50,751 bases of DNA from the NCBI RefSeq assembly GCF_022376445.1, contig NW_025955245.1, positions 1 to 50,751 on the forward strand, in the 5' to 3' direction. Below, in pieces: positions 22,213-33,072 of this stretch. A model generated the notes under the pieces. That model ran no database searches and had not been told where the DNA came from. It saw nothing but the letters and a program-made list of their open reading frames with translations. The first letter of the stretch is position 1, and each line of letters begins with the position of its first letter. The stretch comes from Fomitopsis serialis. Taxonomy: Eukaryota; Basidiomycota; Agaricomycetes; Polyporales; Fomitopsidaceae. Made by a program: the position numbers and the translations under genes.

Positions 22213-23550
22213 AGGGTGGCCCCGGTCCACCGCCCGTACGGCGCGACTAAGTGATACCGTATGTCCCTAAGAAGGGTAGTACTCCACCCCCGCATAGGAA
22301 CCTTGCATGCCCGGCGGCTATCTCGCAGGCCGACACCGTCTTCTGGCGCCATCGCTGGATGGGGTTGGAATCGCACACTGGTTGCACAATTTGACTGTGA
22401 TGAGGAAGCGGGTGCGGGGCTTGGACGGGACGCCACCGTGATCAGTCCACCGCGTCAAGAAGCACAATCTCAAAGCTGACACTCGCAGGGACTGATGACC
22501 TCAGCGATGAGATGTGTCCGCGACCAGATCTAGCAGGAAAGTCAATGATGCCCGGGTGTTATGTCAAAGATACGGACCTGATACTGAGGCCCCCGCGAAT
22601 GAATTCCACGAGACACGGTTCAGCCGCAGTAAAGACACTATACCATCGCAAATGCTGAAGGGGCGCCAGCGCCCACTGAACATGACACCGATGGGGGACT
22701 CTGCAAGACACGGTCAGGAGACACTGTCGGGCGCATAACCTGTCCATTCGAGAATTCTGAGGGGATAGAATGACCTATGGACGCCGTTGGGGCCAACTTC
22801 TGCAGAGCCCAGACGCGTTACACACGTACGCCATAAATAACAAGTTTGCACTGATGTTGCACCCCCAAGAATCAGGCGCACCACTGTCTTCCGGTGAAGA
22901 CGTCCCCACTAAGGACGAATTGATTCAACAGACGTAGACGCACATACTGGATTAGTATCCGGGGTTAAATGGGGGTTGAACAAAAGTACGCGAGTTCCGA
23001 ACGGATGCGAATCCCAAGAACGGGGCCGAATGACACGAAGGAAGCGTGGCTCGGGGTCCGTCTCGTGTCTGGCAATATCTCGCATTGTTGAATCTCTTGG
23101 TGCGAGGCTCGCGATCGCCGGGCCCGTCACCCGCTGTGCGAGGACGATAGAGTACGCGATCCGCATGAATATCAGTCGATGGTGCGGCGTGTCCGGCGTA
23201 CGAAGGCCACGAATGCGTAGTGAGCCATGAGACATCGCGTCGAAGGCATATTGTTCGATAACAACTTCTCCGTCAATGCTCAGTTTGTCCTTAGCACTGG
23301 CTCGGAGACTTCATGCGTTCTTCAGGCTCGTGAGTACTTTGCACTGATCAGCCGTTATGAGCGACTCACCCTGACGGTACCACAGTGCTCGACGGATGCT
23401 CGTGGGAGAAGCGTCGAGCTTAGTGTAAGTGACCCTCGCCAAACTTCCGCGGTCCGAGGCTGGGCGCTGAAGCGCTGACCGGTTGATTCGGGCGTCGAGC
23501 GTAAACAGGACCTGTGTTCGTCGTTCGACTCCTACTGCACCTCGGCTCAT

Positions 23551-25269
23551 CGCTACCACGAGTGCAGAAGTGCACACGGTCCTGCTACTGACCTCTTCGA
23601 TGTTCCAATCAAGTGTCTGCCGTGCCAAGCCTAGCGTCGGTGGCCAGCCAAACAATCCGCGGCCGGAATGACTGGGTCGCTCGCAAGGTATGTTAGACCC
23701 TTGCCGCCCGTGCGTATCTAGCGATATTGTAGGAGCTGTCAGATACGCGGCATACATAGCCCATGGAGCAGTAGCCCGTACGCTGAGGAGGTAGTAGGGG
23801 GCTCGTGTCTTGACACTGTGTCTCGTGAGAGGTGGAGATGGTCTGTGCGGGATTCCAAGTCGGGGGCCCGCGGTACGAGGCTACTCATGTGAAACTTTGA
23901 AACGTTGTGGCGAATGGTGTATGATTAGAGGGCCTCGAGCAACAACACAGCAGCGATCTCGGGCTCGAGAGTCGAGAGTAAAGAGGGTTTAAACGTTTCG
24001 TACCGGATTCGGACACGGCGACGTGTCAGAGAGTCCGGATCGTTTCGAATGGGAGCTGAGCCGAACCGGATCCTCTGGCGCGCCTTGCAGGGAGAGGATG
24101 ATGTTCGCTGATGTTCGTTGTCTTGTTCAAGTCGTGCGCTGAAGAGCGGTTGCACTGCTGTATCTTGCACGGTACATGGTACACAACGCGCATGTTCCCC
24201 AATCAATCTTACATAGCAACCACAATTTCAGCTTGATGACCGAATTTGGTACAAATCACTTTGCACTTGCCCCTTTCGGAACTACTCTCGTCACAAACGG
24301 TCACATGGTTCGCGCAGCAAGTTGGCATGCGAACTACACGTAGTAGTACCAGGTCATACTGTACGACAACTCGCATTGAACTGTAACATCTCTCAGGACG
24401 GATTGACGCGGTATATCTACCACGCACAAGGATGAATACTTACCCGCTTTGTCACGCCTGAAGCTCAAAAAATGAAGCCCGCCGAATAACCCGGGAATGG
24501 TTTCCCGATGTCGGACTTGTATGCAGCTTCTTCGCTGGCACGTCCGCGGATCGCAAAGCTACAGTCCTGCCGTGGCCACTCATATCGCTCTGGTGGGTGC
24601 TCGCTCCTCGTGAAGATGGCGCATGCTCATGCTTCGTAATAGAGTTGCGTTCTGTGTCTTCGGCACGCAGAGCAGCATATTTCGTGCACGATTGCATCCG
24701 GATGCGGCGTCGAACACAGCGAGGGGCAGCCTGCGATTTCAGCAGATTCAAAGCTCTGCCAGGATGCGGACGTCGAAGTGCCGTCCTTGAGCGACGTGGT
24801 GATTTAGAATGGACGATTCTTGGTGCTCTGTACAACAGCAAGGCCTGCCGCTTCAACCACATCCGTTACTACACATACGGCCAATATTGCATCGGCGCTC
24901 AAGAGAACTCTCCCCTGTGACGTCGGCCGCCCGTATACGGACGTAGCGCCGCTGGGTGCAGGAATATCCGGGTCTCAGCGAGCCTCATCGACCACCATCA
25001 CCCTTCTGCGCGACCTCCTAGGCCATTGTGACTAGGCTTTATACCGGGAAATCGACACCAGAGACCACAGATAGGAGGAAGAAGACTTGCCAGCGCAGAC
25101 GGTGGCTGTCGGTTTCGGTTGGTGTTCCTTCCGGAAGTGGCGGCGCACGTCAGTCTGCATTTCACATCGCACATCGCTCGATCAGCACAGACGTTACACC
25201 TACAGTTCCAAATCCACACTTCGGATGCCGATGGTCCTCAGGCTAGGCGCGGTCTGTGTCCAGGACACC
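23551..25269. other. Intergenic region
   Basis: No supported gene. Frames on both strands are short and without motifs, and there is no repeat that I could match elsewhere in the window. Confidence 0.5.
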
Positions 25270-25276
25270 TATAAAA
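25270..25276 (+). promoter_or_regulatory. TATA element for the SDR gene
   Basis: TATAAAA about 80 bp upstream of the ATG at 25353, a standard fungal arrangement. Confidence 0.55.
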
Positions 25277-25352
25277 GTCTTTGTGCACAGCGTTGCTTTC
25301 CAGCACCCGCCCTAGATACTCAGTGCGCCCCCAATCGAACCTAAGTACCAGA

Positions 25353-26505
25353 ATGCCGTCCATCGTCGTTGCAGGCGCGTCCCGCGGTCTTGGCGTAAGC
25401 GTGCACTCGTACCACATTGCGCTCGTCCATACTCATCGCGACTGTTGCTAGTTGGAGTTCGTGAAGCAACTCCTCGCCGAGGGCAACGTCGTCATCGCCC
25501 TCGCGCGCAACCCCGCCAAGTCGAGCGGGCTCGCTGCGATCCAGGACAAGAACCTCCATGTCTTCAAGGCAGACACCACCAACTCCGCCTCTCTGAAGGT
25601 GCGTCCATTCTCGACGAGCGTGGCTCCGTGCTGCTCACAGCGTTCCAGGCAGCCGCCCAGGCAACCGCAGAGGTCACCGGCGGGTCGCTCGACATCCTCA
25701 TCAACAACGCCGCCTACCAAAACGACGGGCACGCCTTCCACACCATCACCGAGTTGTAAGCCTCCCCCTCCCCCCTCCCCATCATCCCGCTCACCCGGCC
25801 CCCGCCCAGCGAGTCCGACGCGGAGCTGGTCGACGACTTCAACCAGAACTGGCACACGAACGTGATCGGGCCGATGCTCACCATCAACGCGTTCCTCCCG
25901 CTCCTCCGCAGGGGCGCGGCCAAGAAGGTCTTCTCCCTCTGGTCCGGCCTCGGCGACGCCGCGTTCAACCTCGCCTCGGGCTTCTCCGGCCGCACCGCGT
26001 ACTGCGTGACCAAGTGCGCGCTCGACATGGTGAACGTCAAGTACGCGCGTGAGTGCCCCGCCCGTGTGCGTGCTGTTCTGGGGGAGCGCTGACTGGCGCG
26101 CGTGCAGTGGCGCTCAAGGACGAGGGCTTCATCTTCGCCGCGGTCAGCCCGGGCGTCGTCAACACTGCTGAGGCCCCTCGTAAGTCCAACCCCCCTCCGC
26201 TCCGCTCCCCCTCCACTCACGCGATATCCTCCTTCCTCCCTCCCCGCACGCCGCAGCCCCGCCGGAGGTGATGCCCCTCCTCTTGAAGCAGGCGCAAGAC
26301 TTCCTGTCCGTCAGCCCGCACTGGAAGGGCCCCATCGAGCCGCACGAGTCCGTCGGGGCCATGCTCAAGGTCCTCCACGGCCTCAAGCCCGAGCAGAACG
26401 GCCAGACGCTGAGCCACTGGGTGAGTTCGGTGCGGTCGTGCGTGCGTGCGTGCGACGCGTTTGCTGATCCGTTGGTTGGTGCAGGGGAACAAGGAGTGGC
26501 TGTAG
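25353..26505 (+). CDS. Classical short-chain dehydrogenase/reductase (7 exons)
   Basis: NAD(P)-dependent oxidoreductase of the classical SDR fold. Exons 25353-25394, 25452-25598, 25649-25755, 25810-26048, 26108-26179, 26257-26420 and 26485-26505 (792 nt, 263 aa). Motifs: GASRGLG cofactor loop (8-14), NNAA (82-85), a Ser in SLWSG (about 144) and the catalytic YCVTK (Tyr163, Lys167). The PGVVNT segment follows, as usual. Length is normal for the family. It has its own TATA box and transcribes away from the P450 unit. By context it could oxidise or reduce an alcohol/ketone made by the P450s. Third-codon positions are strongly G/C, more so than in its neighbours. Confidence 0.9.
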
Positions 26506-27599
26506 GCGGGGTGTGGGTGTGTGGGATGCTTGCCGGTGTTGGTTTGCACATGTATTGTATGTGTATGCTCTATGCCACGTCCTTCTCCAATGACTTGTCG
26601 CCGCTGTTCGTTGCTCTGCATGCCCACTGTCCTCGGACACGAGCACATGGAAGGTGGGGTTCCGAAGACGGATCTTGTCAGACCCGTCGTCGACCCTCCA
26701 AGCTGCATGCATGCATGCGCTCCCGAATCTGAGTCTTGCGACAGCATGTGCGTGAAATCGCATTCCAAACTTTCATGCCCTGTACTGTCAAGATACGACC
26801 TTTGGTAGCCCGTACTTCTCCGAGTTCCGACTGCATGGCACCCGCGCGAGATGAGGAGGAAAGGATGCAACTTGAAAAAAGTACCAAGGGACTCGGGGGA
26901 CGGGGCATCTTGTGGATTTAGACAACGCTAGGAGGGCGAGACAGCGCCGTGTCCACACCGTCGGCGAAAGTTCGCATTCATACTACACAGTGGGCCGTGA
27001 TCACATGTCCATAGCTAGACACCCGCGACGCAAATCATCTCGAGTACATACATACCACTAGTTAGAGTCTACATAGGGCTTCGCCTTCAAATGACAATAA
27101 ACGGGAATTACAAACAAACAAACACATGTCCATGTCCATACACGGTTCTCTGCACTGCGTCGCTCCCGTCCAGCACAACGGCTACTTGTATCTCGCCAGT
27201 ATCTGCCAGTGTCAATCTGACTGCAATCTTAGGCTTGGGGTACTTGAATGCGGGAAGCGTAAGCGGGATTACGTGTGCGCTACTACATATGGGAACTTGG
27301 TGAATCCCAGCTGGAGGACTCGGAGGGGATTTCCATCTAGTCATGACAGTACCGCACATACTTAGCACATACAACGTAAGACGGTGTTCACTATTTACAT
27401 GACAGTTCCTGCCTCAAGCGGCCCCCACTGTATCCGTTGCATAGTGAGCAGGGCGAACAGGTATATCTATGATCCGAGATGGCATTATGTTCTAATTGTA
27501 CAGAATGTACAAGCATCGACCGACCGACCGAGAACTCGAGCAACCATTAGTATAAACCGGAGCACCAGCGCAAATAAAGCATGAAGGGCTTTATGCGTC
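26506..27599. other. Convergent intergenic region
   Basis: Lies between the 3' ends of the SDR and cupin genes. Contains short GTGC and GCAT simple runs (about 26,435-26,452 and 26,702-26,715) and no supported gene. Confidence 0.5.
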
Positions 27600-28655
27600 T
27601 CAATTGTGCGAGCCTGACTTTGCTCCGAGAGCTCGAGAGACGGTCGGCGGGCCGGAGTAGACGGGATAAGAACCCTTGTATCCCGCCAGCCTGCCAATTA
27701 TGTGACCTTGTGAAACAAGCCTCAATATCGAGCACTCTGCCCAAGACGGGACCAGGCAGTTGCCGAAGAAGAACACGATGGCGAGGCCCAGGATGCGCGG
27801 GTATTCTCCCGGGACCGAGGACGCCTCGTCCCACATGACCATGAGCTGCAGGAAGCTCACGGGGATGTTGGCGCGATAGTGGGACTCCCTGATGCCGTAC
27901 GTGCTGTTGATCCAGGCCTCGTCCAGTCTGTAACGAGGCGGCCACCGTCAGGTGCCGTGTCGCTGGACTGTGAGCAGAAGACGTACCCCTGGCCTGGCTT
28001 GGAGGTGATGTCCATAATGAGGTCCTTTTCTGACGTCGGATCACACCAGAACTGGATGGATGGGTTAGTCCGATGAGTATACGAGGCCGGAGACAGTCAG
28101 GCTCACAGTGTGGATGGCCCCGGAAGGTATAACGACTTGGTCTCCGGCTGACGCGTAGCCTTCCTGACCATCAAGTAGATAGCCCACGCGTCCTTGGATC
28201 TGTAGGCATGTTGACCGAGGCACAGAAGTGAAGGCTGTCAGGTATACGCACAATGTCGAAGTACTCAGTCTGATCTCGGTGCCAGCTGCAGGTAATATGC
28301 TCGTCAATAGGCTCTACGCCCACACTTCCGCGTACTCACTGAAGCGGAGGAAATGCCACTAGTGCAGCGATCAGCAAGATGTCGGATAGCTCATTTGAGA
28401 CGCACTCACTGCTCAGCTTGCCAGCCCCGGTGATAGGGTCTTTAGGATTATACTGGCAACGGAACATGAACTTCTCTGGCGTCGAAACGAGCACCTTGTG
28501 TCTTCTCGCGCCGCTGAAGCAGACCTGCCAGCCTTCCTCGTCGTACTCGAGGGGTAGCATCTCAACCTGCTCGCCGAGAGATCAGCTGGCTTGCTTTAAA
28601 ATCCGTGGCTGGAGGGTACCTTTGGGAAAAACCAATCACGGGTAGTGGCGAACAT
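27600..28655 (-). CDS. Cupin-domain protein with hydrophobic C-terminal half (6 exons)
   Basis: Exons on the minus strand: 28655-28620, 28566-28410, 28313-28252, 28199-28107, 28051-27987 and 27927-27600 (741 nt, 246 aa). A single cupin barrel spans roughly residues 20-120. Motif 1 reads CSWHRDQTEYFDI (73-85), with Ser in place of the first His of the usual HxH. Motif 2 is complete: G104-x5-P-x-G-x2-H115. The barrel may therefore bind metal weakly or act non-enzymatically. The C-terminal half contains a hydrophobic stretch (RILGLAIVFFFGNCLVPSW) that could anchor the protein. Related basidiomycete cupins exist with no settled function. It sits between the two reductase genes, so a tailoring role is possible but unproven. 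Confidence 0.8.
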
Positions 28656-28730
28656 GGTCGACGTGCACTTCAACACGTCCAGATCAACGAGTAGAGTCTT
28701 GCAGTACCGGTCCTGCAACACTTAAATCCA

Positions 28731-28737
28731 TATAAAT
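28731..28737 (-). promoter_or_regulatory. TATA element for the cupin gene
   Basis: ATTTATATGG on the minus strand, about 75-80 bp upstream of the ATG at 28655. Confidence 0.45.
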
Positions 28738-29463
28738 CATGCAGGGCGCCTGGTAGAGCGGGTCCACAACATGATATGGACACCAGCACGGTCAAATTCT
28801 TCATTGTGCCGTAAGGGTGAGTTCGGGTGCGACGATCCTGCGTGTCAAGCAATCCCTATCCTCGGGCCATACTTGCGGTGAGCAGTTCGGCGGCATTGCT
28901 CTCCCTCTGTTACCCCGCGGCCAGACATATAAGTTACGGGCTTCCGCGGAATTGTTTCGTCCGGTGTTTTGCAAGTCCAAGTCGAACATGCTACCGTATG
29001 CATACTGGCGCTCATTAAATCTTGAATAGTACGGACACTAGCGCCCGGATGAAGTTCAGCAGACCCGGAAAAGCAGTGGGGGGACTTCACGCCGAGTCAG
29101 GGCTCTGGACACCCCAGTGTCATAGGTCCTTGTCGAACTATGACGCTGCGATACTTACAAGCGACACCTACAAGTCGTCGGTCTGTGAGAACTGGGCCGT
29201 ACAGGGCGTATTGAAAGCATTCTCACGCATTGATAGCGCGGGGCTAGGACACCTTCTGTGGAAGTCTTCAGCGCACAGTGGACGGCACACCGTTCGGAGC
29301 ATGCAGTAACAGTGATGACATGAAGCATCCGTGTCCCTTCATGACCCGATCACCTAAGTCCGATGCGGGATTCGCGTTAGCACCCGTCGCACAGCAAGGA
29401 TAGACAAGCAATACGTGCGGCCCACCTGTTGCTCGAAACCTTGAAGCTCGATATCGTCTCCAT
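28738..29463. other. Divergent intergenic region
   Basis: Separates the cupin and extended-SDR promoters. No supported gene; a shared bidirectional control region is conceivable. Confidence 0.5.
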
Positions 29464-29469
29464 TATAAA
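29464..29469 (+). promoter_or_regulatory. TATA element for the extended SDR
   Basis: TATAAA about 45 bp upstream of the ATG at 29513. Confidence 0.5.
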
Positions 29470-29512
29470 CCTCGACTTCGTTACGACGAACGACTCGCAC
29501 CAAGCACCCGAC

Positions 29513-30787
29513 ATGGCGCCTGATTCGCTCGTTCTAGTCACTGGTATCAATGGCCACATCGCTAGCGCCACAGCCGTCCGGCTCTTGGAGCAGGGTTACC
29601 GCGTGCGCGGGACCATCCGTTCACTCTCCCGCACGACATTCCTACGGAACGCCTTCGCACATTACGGGGGTCACTTCGACATAGTAGAAGTAGCGGACAT
29701 TACCGCGGAGCACGCATTCGATGATGCAATGAAGGGTACGTGAGCTTTTGTGATGTTAGTTACTGGCCTCGTACTGAGTGGATTGTTGCGAACTAGGAGT
29801 GGACGTAGTGATCCACGTCGCTTCTCCAGTACACATGGACGCTAAGAACCCTGACGAACATGTAAGTAAGCTTAGTCGTACAGAGCTTACGCACTCACGG
29901 CCATTCAGAACATCCCCGCGGTTCAAGGATCGCTGGGTATCCTACGTTCAGCGCATGCCGAGCCTAGCGTCACGCACTTCTGCTACATGAGCTCGATAGT
30001 GACGCTCATCGCGACTGCCAAAGACCCCATAACAGAGGTGGTCACGCCGGACGATTGGAACGTGAAGTCGGAGGAATGGGCGCACACCCTAGAGCCGTCC
30101 CACCCTCGGAAAGCCTTTCATATATACTGTGGAAGTAAGGTTCGTGCCGAGAAGGCGTGCTGGGTGTACATACAGACACACAAGGTAAGGGCATCGTATG
30201 CGCCACCATCTGACATCACTGGCTGAGGTCTTGATCCATATACAGCCGAACTTCACTTTCACGACGGTGCTGCCAGGGCCTACTTTCGGTCCAATTCATA
30301 ATCCAGTGACAAGGCCTCCGGGAGGCGACACTTCGCTCGGTCAAGTATACGACTTCATTGCCGTCCCCCCGCGTATCAAGGATGCCTCTACGGTCGTCAA
30401 TTGTAAGTGACTATCTTTCACATATACAAAAGACGTGCTCACGATCCACACTTAGTCCCGTTCGTCCACGTATACGACGTGGCTGATCTCTGCGTGAGGT
30501 CTATCATGAATCCTGACACACACGGGAAACGACTAGTAGCAGTGCACGAGAAGGTCGCCTTCGCTGAGATTGGGAACATCCTACGCAAGGCATACCCGGA
30601 CCGCCCCGTACCGCTTGGCAGAGTCGACGGTGCCTGCTTGGACTATCCGGACAGAGAGGTGATCAGATGGGACACGTCACTGAGCACGAAGGTACTCGGA
30701 GGAAAGTGGAGATCGCTCGAGGATGCGATACTGTCGTGCGCAGCAGACTTGGCGGAGAAGGAGAAGGGCAGTTGGGACATAGAATAG
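29513..30787 (+). CDS. Extended SDR (ketoreductase/aldehyde-reductase type, 5 exons)
   Basis: NAD(P)H-dependent reductase of the epimerase/3-beta-HSD-like extended SDR group, related to yeast Gre2-type and dihydroflavonol-reductase-type enzymes. Exons 29513-29735, 29797-29861, 29909-30184, 30246-30402 and 30456-30787 (1053 nt, 350 aa). Motifs: TGINGHIA cofactor loop (10-17), VIHVASP, the MSS serines (124-125), and catalytic YCGSK (Tyr169, Lys173). The downstream PGPTFGP and VHVYDVADLC segments are typical. Likely reduces a carbonyl of a pathway intermediate. Its stop codon lies only about 8 bp from the edge of repeat copy C, so its native 3' region has been replaced by the repeat. Confidence 0.9.
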
Positions 30788-30794
30788 GTGGTGT

Positions 30795-32632
30795 CGTATA
30801 TACAGGCACACCTTGGATACACCCCGCTGTCATGATGATCCCGCTATAATCCCTGCTCCTGACCGACACTGCCTCTGCGGATATCGCACATCCATTACAG
30901 TCTGCATGATTAGCCTAAGGTCCTCGGTGAACAACGTGAACACAGTCTCAGCGGCGCCGAAGCAGCCTCTCGCAAACACCAAAACTGCGAGTCTGAGGAG
31001 ACCGCATCGACCGGCAATACATGTGAGTGTGAATGTGCGCAATCATCGGCACCCCCGATGCTGAACAAAGACACCGCAAGACGAGACACCCGCATCTACG
31101 CACCCAGACAACGATGGCAGTCTGCCGTGCTCAAATGCACACGCAACTGGTCAGTACCTGCTGCTTCGACGGTAGACTCTGCAGCCGTGCAGATGACTAC
31201 TTACTGCAGTAACGTAGTACGTGAGAGTACTACCTTGATGGGCTGCTCCTTGCGGGCCTGACACGAAGGACAGCACGACGAGCCGACCGATGAGACCTCC
31301 GAGACGAGGGGCGATAGCACAATCGCAGTGTGCACCAGTGTACATGCTTGAGCCCCTTCACAATAGCAGCTTCGCGTCTGAGCCACTTCGAACAAGCATT
31401 CGTTGCGCAGACAAACAGACGGAGCACCATGCGTGAACGATATATATATGCACTCGCACCTCGTAAAGTCGCACAACACCAACACCAACTTTGCGGCGTC
31501 GTCTCGACATTCCACACGGTCGAGAACTCTGGTCACGGTGGCCTGAGGCGGCATTGGTGTAACCATGCGTTGGGACATATGTCGTAGCAAAGCTACGGCA
31601 TCTGACTCAAGGCTGGACTCACAAGGTGCTGAGGACAACATTCTGGCGCTGTCTGCATCGTCATGCAGAGCATGCAGAGCATGCGTCGCGTTGAAGACAG
31701 CCAGTGTTTCCTCGAGCTCGGAACCCAAATGAGGGGGCATGAACTAGTATGGGATGCTATTTCTCTGAACCCGGGAATCAGATTTTGGCTACGACGTACG
31801 CGGTGCTCTCGTCCATGGACCAATATGCATGTCATCGATCTCCAGGCTACGCCTGCGGGCAAGCCCCCTACGTGTGGAAGTCGAGGGACAAAATGCAATA
31901 TAGGAAGGTCGTTCGTTGGTCTGACCAGTAACGAAGGGCGAGCCGTGTTGTGCTTTGGTTGCGATTCACGCGACTGATCGTAGTGTTCTCCGGTGGTCAA
32001 TGGCAGTAGCTTTTGCACAGTGAGTCCGTTGTGACTGGGATGGTGGCTGCGCTGAGCGTCAGTCGACACGGTCTGCTGGGCGCTCGCCTCTGCGCCTCGA
32101 GGCAGCGAGCGCTGAAGATCACATCGCTACTGAACTGGGCGCGTAAGCGATTCCCAGACAAGTTTGCCTCCGCACTCATTCGGCACTCACTCTGGACACC
32201 ACCATCACCATAGGCCGCGACTTCGGCTGGCCTCATGAACACCACTTTTACCTGGCGCGATGAACCCCTCAGGCTCGTACTTCGCGTCTCTGCTGACTCG
32301 GAAGCGAGTTGACGAGTCTGGGAGAATGAAGAGTGGACCGAGACGGCGTGAATAGCCTCATGCTGCGAGAAAGGATAACGTACCGTAAGGAACACTACCA
32401 CTTCACTCGCAGTGGTTTCTGAAGTGCTTGTTCCATAGGAACATAGCAGGGAGGCCTGTTCGTCCGCGCGTATGGTGCCCAGTGGTCGCACCGCTCGTCA
32501 TCTGCGCCGCCCTTTGCCAGCAAGTTCGCACGTCAGTCGACTGCTCGCTGTGACGAGGTGAGTTCCCCTTGAGTACTATCTGACATTTCGCAGATAACTG
32601 GGAAATGGTCGAAGGCGGCTAGGTTGCGCCTC
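30795..32632 (-). repeat. Dispersed repeat element, copy C (longest, about 1.84 kb)
   Basis: The most complete copy, inverted relative to A and B. On the minus strand it starts at AACCTAGCC (32,632), matching copy A at 2319, and ends at CAAGGTGTGCCTGTATATA (about 30,795), matching copy B at about 9045. The longest open frames (about 164 and 179 codons) have no recognisable domain and are not kept in A and B. No terminal inverted repeat, poly(A) tail or target-site duplication is evident to me. It may be a solo LTR or a non-autonomous element. Confidence 0.8.
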
Positions 32633-32932
32633 GCAGCATAGACGACTCGCAGAGCGCGTATATGCGCTTTTCAAGAGGTCTGTGCGACCAGGCCTGTACT
32701 GCCGTGTGCTTATATGGTGCGTGTGATGTATATTATGCTGTGCTGCTCTTTTGGAGTGCGGGGGAAGATGGGGGGAGGAGACAACCCGCAAAACGAACGA
32801 CCCCCGTCCTCCCAATTAGGAAATCACTCCGCACTTCACCCTTCACTTGTTCACTAACGTGACTTTGTTGAACGCAAACCTTAATCGCGTTGAATGCGAC
32901 AAACAACGCGCAAACAACGCGCCCCGCGCCCG

Positions 32933-33072
32933 TATATATACCGCCGCCCGCCGCGGGGTATAAATACAGCTGCCCCGCCCTCCCTTCCCCCATCAGCGGT
33001 CCCTCGCACATCGCCTCTCGAGACTCACTCTCAGCCTCTCACTTTTCAACCTCACTCTCTTATTCTCTCACC
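32933..33072 (+). promoter_or_regulatory. Core promoter and CT-rich leader of the 33.1-kb gene
   Basis: Contains TATATATA at about 32,933-32,940 and a canonical TATAAATA at 32,959-32,966, followed by a pyrimidine-rich leader up to the ATG at 33073. TATA plus a CT-rich stretch is characteristic of highly expressed fungal genes. Confidence 0.6.

Larger units (their letters stand above)
19682..23550 (-). repeat. Duplicated P450 unit, copy 2 (inverted)
   Basis: Reverse-complement counterpart of 3,797-7,406. Homology runs from ACAAGGACCGAAATGCTGTAG near 19,682 to CCTACTGCACCTCGGCTC near 23,548. It has no copy of the A/B/C repeat at either edge. The about 12.3 kb between the two arms carries the DUF3433-like gene, the Ser-rich gene and UbiA copy 1. 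Confidence 0.85.

Noticed and set aside
26217..26870. 217-codon minus-strand ORF over the end of the SDR gene
   Set aside because: It is a shadow of the SDR exons and their simple-sequence 3' flank; no motif.
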